NCBI GenBank assembly: GCA_009617715.1
Contig: VTFK01000190.1
Location: 248,001-312,000, forward strand
Length of the DNA: 64,000 nt
DNA from: Plectrocnemia conspersa
Taxonomy: Eukaryota; Arthropoda; Insecta; Trichoptera; Polycentropodidae
Direction of reading: 5' to 3'
Shown: positions 12,901-24,600 of the stretch, piece after piece
Numbering within the stretch: position 1 is the stretch's first letter
Layout: every line of letters starts with the position of its first letter
Translations under genes and position numbers: made by a program
Notes under the pieces: model-generated
Seen by the model: only the letters and a program-made list of their open reading frames with translations
Databases searched by the model: none
What the model was told of the DNA's origin: nothing

Positions 12901-14100
12901 ATTTTGATTCATAGTATCTAATTAAATGACTTGCATTTTTCTGACCAAATTCAAGGTGGGGCGAATGCCTACACTTACATCCTCCAAATGACATCCCTGT
13001 ATTGCTGACGCCCAAAGGGTTCGACTGAGAGCTTAAAGGCACTTTCAGAAAATTTCTACAAAAGATGTTTCGAAATTTTCTATGATCGTCTCCAGCGCTG
13101 TATCGACTCAGAAGGGATGCATTTTGAATAAATGAATATAATATTTCAGAATAAATAACAAGCGTCTTCATCTTCGTCAGTTTATTAGGACAGGTGGTGT
13201 ATATTAGATACCAAAGTAAATCGTATAATAGCGACAGTAAAATATATCAAGAGTATATCAAATTAATCGGCCAAAATAATCAGATTCCTCTTTTCAAAAT
13301 ACTAGTAGTAAAATATTTCCTCGCAAATAATTATATTTTCAGTTTCATACTTACTACAGTCGTGAAAGTTTGTCTCAAATTAGTTCCTTTATTTTTATAT
13401 AATACAAAGTTATCAGTATTATAAATTATTATTATATTCGCAATGGCTTTGCAATCACGTACAGTTTGTGTAACATAGCATTGTTTGCATTACGTTGACT
13501 CCGATTGTTATATTTTTCGGACTAAGTGGCTGGACCGGGTTTGACCTGAACTGGAAAGCAGTTGCTTCCGCGGTCGGAACGTCGGTGTGTTTCATGTCGA
13601 AAGCTAAGTAGTAGAAAAATCAAGTTTTGCCCTGTCGAACTTTCAGATGTGAGATTCTGATGGAGATGTATTTCGAAAGAAAGTGTCATTAGTACATTAT
13701 GTTTGCACTTATATATTATTTTTAGCTAAGGGTGGTTCTTTTGCTCCTTTCTCTCTCGACAGAAACAGACTATGTTGTTGCTTTTCTTATAAGAATGGTT
13801 GCATAATGACTATCTTTTATCTTTGGACAAGGCACTTGTAATTTCTGTACCTGCTAGCTACGTTCCGCCAACTTGTTGGCACTTATATTTGCATAGATAT
13901 CGACTTTCCTTTGTTTAAGCCTGTTCAAATATCGGATCGTCATGTGTGCTCGTTTAACGCTGGCGAGATGAATAAACTTTTTCTACAAGTCATGAATACT
14001 TATAACAATTAGTTTTTATTACAATTTTTACAAGTAATTGTGATAGATTTTAGTCGTACATCTGTAATGACAAAATCTTCTTGAGGTGCTAAGGTTTTAT
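12900..14100. other. Intergenic region upstream of the phosphatase
   Basis: Mostly AT-rich. At 13525-13570 is a short GC-richer patch (TGGCTGGACCGGG and AAAGCAGTTGCTTCC) that resembles a dispersed repeat at 19986-20072 and 45895-45990. It could alternatively be part of a second upstream exon. No protein-coding signal was found. Confidence 0.4.
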
Positions 14101-14126
14101 CTTATTTTATATTTTGTTTCAGAAAT

Positions 14127-15647
14127 ATGGGCCAACCTTTAATGAAACCAGTGACTGACAAACATTCATCAGTTTGTCAAGATGAGAGATTTCAAGTCGC
14201 TGCATCTTGTATGCAAGGATGGAGGTGTTCCATGGAGGACTCGCATACGAGTATACTCTCCCTGCCGGAAGATCCTGGCACTGCATTTTTTGCAGTGTTT
14301 GACGGTCATGGGGGTAATTATACGTTACTATAAAATCCATAATATTTTTATGTAAGAAATGTATATTTTGAAGTAAAACAATAATTTCATTTCAGGTTCT
14401 TCGATAGCTGAATATGCAAGTAAACACCTACATAAGTATATAGTAGCTCGACCGGAATATAAACAAGGAAACATAGAAGAGTCCATAAAACAGGTTTGTT
14501 GTTTATACGGGTTTTGATTATTGCGATGAATTGATAATGATTTTTTATTTCAGGGTTTCTTAGATTTGGATGCAGCCATGTTAAAGAATGAAGATCTGCA
14601 GAAGCCGTGCGGAAGTACCGCTATTGTAATCTTAATAAAGGACGATACGTTGTACTGTGCTAACGCTGGTGATTCGAGAGCCGTTGCTAGTATTAATGGC
14701 AAGGTAATATTTATGGATCGATTTGCATATTTATTAAAAATATTTTATCTGCCTTCATTATTTGTTCGATTATTATTACGATGCTATAATGTTATTTTAA
14801 ATATACATTTTAAGGTAAAAGCATTATCTGTCGATCATAAACCTTGTAATCAAGCTGAAACTGAACGTATACTAAACGGCGGTGGCAGCGTCCAGTACAA
14901 TCGTGTCAATGGTGTTCTCGCATTATCTCGAGCGTTTGGAGATTTTACGTACAAAAGCAACTTTAAATTGACGCCTGAGAGGCAAATAGTAACAGGTACG
15001 ATTTGTTTCTGAATGATGACAATCGATAATGTGTGTAATGTTTTTTCTTTCTTATAGCATATCCCGATGTGGTCGTTAAAAAAATTACGAAAGATTGGGA
15101 GTTCTTAGTTTTGGCCTGTGATGGTATTTGGGATGTCCTTGCTAGTCAGGTAGTTTAAGATACTGAAATTGACTCGAATGGTTGAATATTATCATTTTTG
15201 CTTTTTAGGATGTCACAGATTTTTTTCACCTTGGCTTAACGAAAAAAATGGAGTTGAACAGGGTGTGCGAGGGTATGATGGACTTTTGTCTCGCTCCGAA
15301 TTCGACCTTTGGCGGTATCGGATGCGATAATATGACGGTTATGATTGTGTGTCTAACGAGTGGGATCACATTTGCCGATTTGCTGGTAACGTCTGAGAAG
15401 GTTTGGTTTTTATAGATTCTCTGAACTAAAAGTTGATTTTTTTTTATTTAAGATAAAACTTCAGTCAAATATAGAAGCGAACGAATTGTTGCGGCAGCCG
15501 ATTAGTTTATCTGAGATTTGCGAAAGAAACATAGAAATGGGCAGAGATCTAGCGAGTACGTGGATAGAAGGCGAAGACGGCGGTGGCGATGAAGACGAAG
15601 TTGAAGACGGCGGTGGCGATGAAGACGAAGTCGAAGACCTAAAATAA
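14127..15647 (+). CDS. Ppm1: PP2C-family Ser/Thr protein phosphatase (Ppm1-like)
   Basis: Metal-dependent Ser/Thr phosphatase of the PPM/PP2C family. Exons: 14127-14313, 14396-14493, 14554-14703, 14815-14995, 15058-15149, 15209-15385 (or 15400), 15453-15647, giving about 359 or 364 residues. The two choices for the sixth donor (GTAACG or GTTTGG) both keep frame. The start [10 protein letters not shown] resembles the MGQTLSEPV start of invertebrate PP2C proteins, a myristoylation-type N-terminus. Catalytic landmarks are [10 protein letters not shown], the metal-binding [32 protein letters not shown] and [10 protein letters not shown]. The tail is acidic and ends in two exact copies of a 10-residue Glu/Asp/Gly unit. 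An acceptor four bases before the ATG implies an upstream noncoding exon. The family is certain; the exact orthologue is likely but not proven. Confidence 0.92.
15573..15632 (+). repeat. 30-bp in-frame tandem duplication in the phosphatase tail
   Basis: Two adjacent 30-bp copies (15573-15602 and 15603-15632) encode [10 protein letters not shown] twice just before the stop. The copies look identical. That suggests recent replication slippage in an acidic low-complexity tail, so length may vary between individuals. Confidence 0.85.
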
Positions 15648-15666
15648 TATAATTAATTACCTTACT

Positions 15667-15672
15667 AATAAA
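15667..15672 (+). terminator. Phosphatase poly(A) signal
   Basis: AATAAA 20 bases after the stop codon. If used, the 3' UTR is very short; further AATAAA motifs farther downstream could serve longer forms. Confidence 0.45.
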
Positions 15673-15699
15673 TATAATATGATACGAAGAAATTATTCA

Positions 15700-18440
15700 T
15701 GCGGTAGTATGTTTATATTTTTCAACTTTAAATACAGAGTGTGATTTAAAAAAGTTGAATTAGGAATGACCTCGATATGGGCTAAATTTCATCAGCTCTC
15801 CAGATATCCATACCTCACTTTTGGTCAGCCTGTCCTTTGATCTTCTGGGTTGATGGGTACCAACTTTTGGTTGGATCGTTTCCATTCAGTGTGTATATCT
15901 ATTATGTACAGTTAATGTAGTCCATTATTATGTTAGTAAACGCGATTCTTCTATTTATTTCCTCGATTATACTATCTTTGTCACGCACAGAATTGTGTGG
16001 TCCCTAAAATTCGCTAACAGACCTTAATTTAGTTGATTGTTTGAAGAATGTATTACTGATGCTTCTCATACCTGTGACTTTTTTTAATTTACTGTGATGT
16101 GTAGAACGAGACTTGATATCTACTCTATGATAAATAAACTTAGTACCTAAAATATCTCAAACGTTTGATACATTTTTAAAACAGCTACCATATCCATTAC
16201 ATTGACACTTAAGTATAACCATAAATTTATACATTGATAAAAATATGATGGATTAATTGGATTTCGCCTCCGAAGTCATTCCGCTTCATAGACTGCCCCT
16301 AATTTAGTTATTGAAAATTAAATTATTTTAAATCACACCCGGGGCATATAAATTATTGTATATTTTTATATGATAGTTTTAATGTTACGTATTTTTCTTT
16401 GCAGAAGAATGTTCACTATATTTTTTATCAAGATAACCTCTGATGAAAAATCCATTTACCAATCTGATTTGTAAAATAAAAACTTTGTAAATAATTTCCT
16501 GTAAAACATATCATCCGTTGTTTTTTATTGTCAATACATTTTTTGTTTTAATTTAAGTTTGTTTTGTAAATTTTACGTTAGTAAATCGCTGTAAATACTT
16601 TTACTTGAATTTCTCAATTCTGGCGTGTGTGTGTTTTCGTACCGTCTATCAGGCGTTTCTTTTTTGTACAGATTATATTTAATTTAATGAATACAGTATC
16701 AGTTATTGCCATTGCAATGTAATAATTTCAAGAGCAATACATTTTTATGCTGGGTTTAGACTAATAAGGCAATAACGGTTAGTTCTCTGAATTATCTCGA
16801 TTCTGTAATATGCGTTTCGTTGTGATATTGATTCTTATTGTAAATTAGGCTTTTTTATATTAACATTTAAATCCGAGGGAATGTTCAAATGCGAAAAAAT
16901 TACACTTAACATACATATGCTGTATAATTTATTTATATTAAAAACAACTAATGACTAATTTATTTTTTGTTGAATTTTATTTATTGAATTGTACAATGAC
17001 AATATTGATTTTATGACGATTTAAAATGCGTTCTACGGTTGTTGAATAATATTTTAACAAAGAACAATCGTTTAGAAACACGAGACTAGATATGCATGTA
17101 AAGGATTTAGTTTTTTCATATATTTATTTGTGAACGGAATTGAAAATTATTTAAGTAAACGTACGTAAGAAATTGCTGTGTTAATTATAGATTTGTGTAA
17201 TAGTCATCTTTGGATTATTGTTTGTTGTGTGTGTTTTATTTAACTATTAGTCAATGTTGGCTTTTATTATATTCGCTATTGAATAAAGCGATTTTTAAAA
17301 TAAACTACTCATTTAAATATTACCCGAGTGCCACTGATCCGAGTTCTACTTACCAATTAGATTTTCTATTGTGAATTCAATAGCTGGCTTGGGTTTTTAT
17401 AGAAATGATTAGCGATAAACTTATTTGTATCTTTATGTATGATAATGTATGTACAAATGCTTAGTGAAAAATAAATGGAAGTAATTTTTTAAAGATGTTT
17501 ATATTCATTATAATCTTACCGTTCACCTATCTCCTCCTGTGTCAAATAAATGTATGAGTAGTAAAATAATAACAATTTTAGTAAAATCTGTATTTATTTC
17601 TCTTTGTATAAGCTTATTTTATTAATATGTAAATGTATGATATAAATTAAAACATATTTTATTATAAAGGTTAGATATATTCAAATTGAATTAATATATT
17701 TTATATATATTTATAAGCAAAAAATGTAAATGAAAACCTATTTATGACGTATTGATATAAACAATCAATATCAGAAATGTCATATTTACTTTAGTGCAAA
17801 ATGTCATTTTACTCAAAAGTAAATTGAAAAAATTTATCATTTAGTATTTTTTTATATTGCGTTATATTTTATATGGTTTTTATTTGAATATTAGTTTTGG
17901 ACGTGATTTCATTTGGTCTTCTCAATTTTAAAATTATGTTTCCGAACCGAGGTTGTTTAGGCGGTCATGTATTACAAATGACACACCTGGCATACTTAAA
18001 ACTGCACAGATTCTTATCTGAGTACTGGAAGATGAGCGAAAAAATATCTGAATTCTACTTTTCCAAACATACATTGCAAATTATTTTTTAGAATAGTTAT
18101 TCCTAGCTGTTTAATTTTTATAATATCAAGTAAAAAGATCGTGAATAAACTTTCAATCAATACTACTTATTGAATCTTGGGCAGATAGTAGTGAACACGA
18201 TTAGCATTAAGCTTTTCACGCTTAAGTTTTTGCTGCCATTTACAAGAACGGAGTCGGTAAAGAAAGCTTTCTCTTATAACTTTACTAAAAGTAAATACTG
18301 CAATAAACTGAATGCAGTACCAGATTTAAGTTTTTACCTTGCACCAGTTGAACCCGGTTCCCAAAGTAACTATGAGCCTCAAAACAGTATCTTAAAGTTC
18401 AGTGAACTATATTTGAATATATAAAATTAATGTTTTTCTT
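15700..18440. other. Spacer between converging phosphatase and TRPL genes
   Basis: AT-rich sequence between two 3' ends. Open frames at about 17900-18420 have no recognisable protein family and no splice or start context. A clustered TRPL poly(A) signal lies at the right end. Nothing else was seen. Confidence 0.5.
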
Positions 18441-18456
18441 TTAAATATGCATGCAT

Positions 18457-18469
18457 TTTATTTTTTATT
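18457..18469 (-). terminator. TRPL poly(A) signals
   Basis: Two AATAAA motifs on the minus strand lie about 185 bases after the TRPL stop codon. Confidence 0.55.
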
Positions 18470-18648
18470 CAATTTATCAAAACCTATTATATAATATAGG
18501 AATGACATGCCTGATATTGATTCTAGACGTCATATGTATTGTAGAACTACTGAATATCAAGCTATAAACAGTCTATCGATCTCGTTTAATTCGAGATACG
18601 AAACTACTGATTAAACTCTTAAATAATAGTCGCTATCTCTCAAGATCT

Positions 18649-21600
18649 TTACAGCCACCCTGTTTTTGGTTGTCTTTTAATTGTTTTCACCTCGTCTATT
18701 TTTTGTATCGGTCTCAAGCACTCCGGAGACGAAGGTATCAAGTGCTCCGTGCTGGACGTTGAGCTTAATCTCGGCCCTGGCGCAATAGCTGCATTTTTAT
18801 CTGGAGAACTAGGACCGGCTACGGGCGAACTTGGTCTCGATGGTTGCTTTTTAGGTGTAGCTGGAGTTGTAGGATGTTGAGGTGGTTCAATTTCACTAGT
18901 CTAAATTAAACAATAAGTGTTAGAAGAATTCAATTATATTTTTTTAGATTAATTGAACTCACCGGTGTGGGAGGTCTCACTGATAATGGCGGCGGAGGCG
19001 GTGAAGCAATTCTTTCTGTAATCTTTGGCGTTGATTGAGCTGGAGTCACTTCCACTGTAGGTACCAGTGGTGCCTTTATAATAATAACAAATAGCATATC
19101 ACATTCAATAACTTTGAATTATATACATATATGCAAATCATACTTCAGCTTTCTTAATATTTGGGGGCGGTGGTAAGCCTCCTTCTAACGGTTTTATTTC
19201 AACTCCAACGGGTCTACTGATAGCTATAGACTCGTCAACTGTTGGGGATGGCGCCTTTCTCTTGATCACCTTCGGAGGAGATTCTCCTGGAACTCGCTTC
19301 GGTGCAACCAACGGTAGTGGATCATCTATTCAAAATCATTAGTAAAAGTAGTATTTTACTATACTTATTATTTCAAGATCTTACCACTCGATATTTGCTT
19401 TGTTTCGTCCATTATAACTGCCTCAGGAAGTCCAGTAGATAATGCATCTAATGATTTTTTATCTTCCAATGAATCGGCAGCAGATTGTGGCCTTTTAGGA
19501 CTCGTTATAGGCGTTGAACCTTTTGGTGGACTTGTCACCGGACTCTTGGACTGAAAATATTCACAATGAATACTTAAAAATACTTTAATATGACATATGT
19601 ATACTAACCGGAGGACTAGTAATTGATCCTGTTTCGGATTTTTTAGGACTTCCGATTGGAGTTATACTCTTTGGACTCGTGATTGGAGTAATTCCCTTCG
19701 GGGTCGGAACAGGAGTGATACCAATCTTCTTCGCACTTGGAGATGCTGCTCCACTCTTCGATGCCGGAGAAATCGAGAGTTTTTGACCTATTCGTCCAAT
19801 ATAATATTTTTTAAATATCTATGCTATAATTTTGTCTTAATCAAAAATTCGCAAACGGAACATTAGCAATGTGATATTATTATAGAACCCTTTTCTATAA
19901 TATATTATAATGTGCGGTTCCTGATATATCACATGTTTATTTTTAAGTCAGCAGTTGAAATTTGTTCGTACAATTAGTCCAACTCTTAGAGATTCAAAGC
20001 GGCCGCTTGGCTGGACTATATCAGAGGACCGAAGTAAAAGCAACTGCTTCTCTTGACTTCTAAGTTGTCTGTGTTTATTTGGCGTTGAAAGTGTAGTAAA
20101 GTATCTGTTAATTCTGGCGTATATACCATTGTGGAAAGTGGAGGAGATCAACGTCCCTACTATTCTTTGATCTATTGACCAATACAAACGATTTGGGGCA
20201 GAACTGGAATTTTGTTTTTGTTTGATAAATATCTTATTAGACAGTCTAGTCGTTAGAGCAGGTACATTTTGTTCGAGTTTGGCAGCGGTGGTTCGCTACC
20301 TGCTCGCCTGGAGACGATATTTTGGGGTATGCGTTTTTGATTACATATAACGAATAACGATTGTATTTTAAGAGTGTCTATTGTTTCGTTATTTGTGTCA
20401 GTATGATAGATCCGATTTATCGTTAATTACTTTCGGAAAGGTGTTCTATTGTCCTACTTTCGATTTGGGAAAGCCGCTCCATTTCTTTACAAATGCGAGG
20501 TTAGTTATGAAGTTATTGCAACGATTCTATAGCACATTTTGATCGGGTGGTTTTCTTTTCGATTTAAGCGCCTTTAATTGCAAGTAAGTCTTACTATCGC
20601 CATAACAATAATTAAGGCACAGCACATTATCGCCATAACAATAATTAAGGTGACGAGCACATCGTCCAAAATACCGATATGAGACTTAGCTTCAGTCAGA
20701 TTCGAAAGCTATTATAAAGACTTACCAGCTCCAGGTGGCCTCCACGGTTGTTTAGGGCTCAACAATCCACCTTCTTCTTCAACTTCATCTTTGATATTCT
20801 TGAGAAGTTCCATCAAACAAGAACCGGTCGTATCTGGCAATTCTATTGGACTACCACATCTCGATCCTCCAGGAAGCGGCGAACGCAACACTAACTTTTT
20901 AGCTTCTTCCATAGCTTTTTGTAAGTTTTGTTGATTTTTGAACGATTCCCGACTTCTGCATCGTCCGATCTGCGTCCTGGATAAATAATTTATTAACGTT
21001 ATACACATTTACGATATTCCATTGCTGCTTACGAAACGCAAACGCCTTGCATCACTTGTCCCCATTTGTGACTGGAAGTAGTACTTGCTGCAAGTTTAGC
21101 GATTCTTCTGAATCTAGCCAGTGAGTTTTCTCCTTCGGGCGGAGGTTCCGCCAAAATGGCAAGCGGCGCCTCAGCTTCTTCTTCTAGATTTACTGGTGCC
21201 ACTTGGAAGTCTTTCATCAACCGGCGCTCCCAGATTTTCATTCGTTTACCGAGAACAGCTATACAATATAGAATATTAGAAACACAGATTTAAAAATAAA
21301 TATAATATAATCTTGATTACCCTTTTCTTTTCTATCTGCACTGGAAACATCCATACCGTTCCTTTCAAATATTTCTAACATTTCATATTTCATTGCTGAA
21401 ATGTCTCCTTTGACTTCATTGATGTCATCTTCTGTCACAGTCTCTTCTTCAGTCTTCCTATGCATGGCTGATATATAACGCCATACTAAAGCTCTCATCA
21501 CAGCTGTGTAACGGAAGTCTCTATCTCTATCTTCTTTATCCCCATTCTATGATAAACATTATTTTTTTTAACCTTAGCATCGCACCCATTGCTAAATTAA

Positions 21601-24600
21601 GATATAATATAATATCTGTTCTGTAGCGCAGCGTGGATTTTTGGGTAATTTTAATTTTAACTAACATTATCCCTATAAATAAATACTAGTTAATGTGTGT
21701 GCTAAGAATTTACTTTTTTTTTGTTAGTACACACCTAGATAACAACTAACAAAAAAAGTTAGTACACACATAGGTGTGTATTAAATGCAATATAAAATAA
21801 AATAAATAAAAACAACATAAATAATTATGGAAAAATACGTAAAATTAACTCACTCCTATGAGTAAGTTAATTCTACATATTTTTAATAATTATTATGAGT
21901 GAATTAATTTTATGTATTTTTCGATAACTATTTCGGTTGTTATTATTTATTATTTTATATTGCATTTATAGTAAATTGTTGCTTTGGTTTATTTGACTAC
22001 TTTTTTGTATTATTATGTTTTAATAATTTATTTTCACACTTTTCTATTATTAAATTTCATAAATTTATTTTATGTATTTTTTTAGATATTATTCGGCTTT
22101 TGTGGATTTTTTGTTACAAAATGTCTTAATATGAAAACTAGTAAACCGAGCGTTTCCACTGCGACGCCGATGGCACGATTTAATTGCTTTTGACATGTAT
22201 TCTAAGCAGGGATGTCATTTGTGGGGCACGTGGAGGAATTTGCCTTCACTTGAATTGGATCAGAAAAGTGAATGTCATTTAATGAAATACTATGAATCTT
22301 AATGAAATCGAAACATTAAAAACACGACCACTGTTTAGCCAAATTTTGACCTACCCTATTGAAATGATATCCCTGATAATAATTGCTTCATCAATTACCT
22401 TTGAATCCATTCTATGCAGCTTGGCCTTCTTCTTTATTCCAAGGATTCTCAGCGCTAATTTAGGCGTTGGAAAAATGTTAAATGGCGGTGGAAGTGTAGC
22501 CCCTTGCTCAAAGTAACTCATCCACAAACGAGTTCTGGCAAATTTCCACTCGGTGTCAGAGTGTTCCTAAACCAAAACCATTATAATGTATTTTTAAAAG
22601 TATTAATTTGTATTGATTATTAATAAAAAAAAATAGTACATCAATCATGGCATATGAGTTGGACATCATAGCGATAAGCAAGTTCAATAGTACTATCACA
22701 TTGATAACACTGTAAGAACCGAACATAAGGAGACCCCAGAATCTGGTGTATGACTTGATTCCGGCGAGTTCAAAGTTTTCTAGACCAACCATGCCAAAAC
22801 TGGCCCAAAAGAGTGACTGTGACGCTTCGAATACGCTGGATAAATGAAGATTTTTAAGACAAAAGTAAATAACTCAACTATAATCTGAAAATCAAATTCT
22901 TACTTTCCAAAACTTCTCCATTTCATGCAAGAGTCTGAAGCATTATCCCAATCTGGCAAACCTCCGGGTAAGACGTAACATTTCTTCTTTTCCAATTCAG
23001 CAAAGTACCACAACAATTGGTTCAAACCTATATAGTTTATACAATTAGTATTAAGTGGTTATTAGATAAACAAAATATGACTTACCGCAAGCAAAGGCGA
23101 ACAGTACCAAACTATAAATAAAGAAGAACTTTACAATATCAATAACCATCCTTCCGAGCGAAATCTGGAGTGGTCCTAAATGTGGATTGATTGAAAAGAG
23201 ATGGACTAGCTTCAAAGCGCTGAAATTGAAAAAAGTTTAAGTGAAAGCATTATATAATTCGCACATTGCAAGAAAGAGTATTACCTGAAGATGTTAGCAG
23301 CAGCAAACAATCCTTCGGCTATGAGCTGAGGATCAAAGGCGTCCCACTGTTCTCTAGGAATGTAAGCTGTTTTAGGATCAGAAGCTATTTCTTGGCTTTG
23401 CTGGAAATAAGCAGCTATTCTCAAAACGGCGACAGCGACGTAGAGTGAATTTCTGGTGAAGTCTATAAAGTTCCACATATTTCTCAAATATGACTGGATA
23501 CCTTCGGAATATATTTCTTGAGTTTCCTCACAGATAAATCCTGTTAAAATTGTCTTGTGAATATTAATATAAAAAAAATAATTTATGATGATAAATTCAT
23601 ACCAAGAACGTAGACTGTGACCATCATTTCAACGTAAGTTGGACCATTTCCTCTTTGTCTTAAGAGTTGCTCTTCTAGCTTTTTCTTCATGGCGTCTGTT
23701 CCGAAAATATGTATCACTTCTACGTCCGCTCTAAGTGACACCAAAATCAAAATAACTGAAAAATAAATAACATATGTTTTTTATTCTATGCCTATAAATG
23801 TGTTTCATGATCAACTTACGCAAGAAAAACAAATAAGAAGATGCGTGAATCAAAATTTCATGAAAGGCTTCCTCATTAATTTTCCTGTGGAACAATTTGG
23901 AGCAAACATGTACAATGTACAGTATAAAGGAAACATAAGAGCTACTTTAACAATAATCGCGATTTTTTCTGAAGCTTTCTTCCTCCTGAAGCCTGGAACA
24001 CCTTCGTACCAAATTGCTGCAAGCAATTGTTGAATGTTTGGATGTGCTACAAACTATAAAACATATGTCAGAATGATGACGTCATAATATATTGTTTAAT
24101 TTTTACCTTTTTCTGCTTATAATTGATTGCCAATTCAAGTTTAGCCAAATTCATGTGTTCTCCATCTTCATAAGGAGGTTCTTCAGGATCGTGATTCAAA
24201 ATGATGGCCAATTCTTGCGAACTACGAGATTGATGGAGTAAATCCACGGCGAATTGCTGACATTGTTTTCGAAGCTCTAAATATTCACTTTGCTTTCCTA
24301 AAAACATAAAATACCATTAGTTGCTGTTTTGTTTGAAGCTCAAGAAGAATCGATTATTATACCTGTTCTGCAAATGCGAGAGTTCTCAATTCCCATGAAA
24401 GTTGAAAAGCTGTTAATAGAGGATCTGGAGCTGAAAGAGCAATAAGAGAAGGACTGGACAATGCTTTATACTCGTTTACTCTGGACAACGAATATCGCAG
24501 AGAATCTTCTGATGATTGTCGAATACATTCTTCACATCCACATCTAGAAAATAATACACAAATTTCCGTTATTCAAAATTTAGATAATTTTCGTGTAGTA

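Larger units (their letters stand above)
19788..20725 (-). other. TRPL intron 16 with repeats
   Basis: Contains a dispersed repeat fragment (19986-20072) also found inverted at 45895-45990. A 33-bp-spaced direct repeat lies at 20595-20650. A stretch at 20250-20310 has a weak tRNA-like A/B-box pattern, but I could not build a proper cloverleaf. It interrupts TRPL before the Pro/Ser-rich exons. Confidence 0.6.
21547..22398 (-). other. TRPL intron 13 with foldback and repeat copy
   Basis: Intron between the exon carrying EWKFAR and the exon carrying DDINEVK. It holds the AT-rich inverted repeat at 21783-21967 and a copy of the repeat family also seen at 25049-25310. An open frame running out of this intron into the exon region is a shadow. 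Confidence 0.6.

Noticed and set aside
17897..18424. Two neighbouring open frames between the phosphatase and TRPL.
   Set aside because: No family resemblance, different frames and no splice sites joining them; probably 3' flanking sequence.
20250..20312. tRNA-like stretch with GTTAGAGCAGG and GGTTCGCTACC boxes, possibly a SINE head.
   Set aside because: The boxes are approximate and no acceptor stem or cloverleaf can be formed; the GAGCAGGTA/TACCTGCTC pairing is not tRNA-like.
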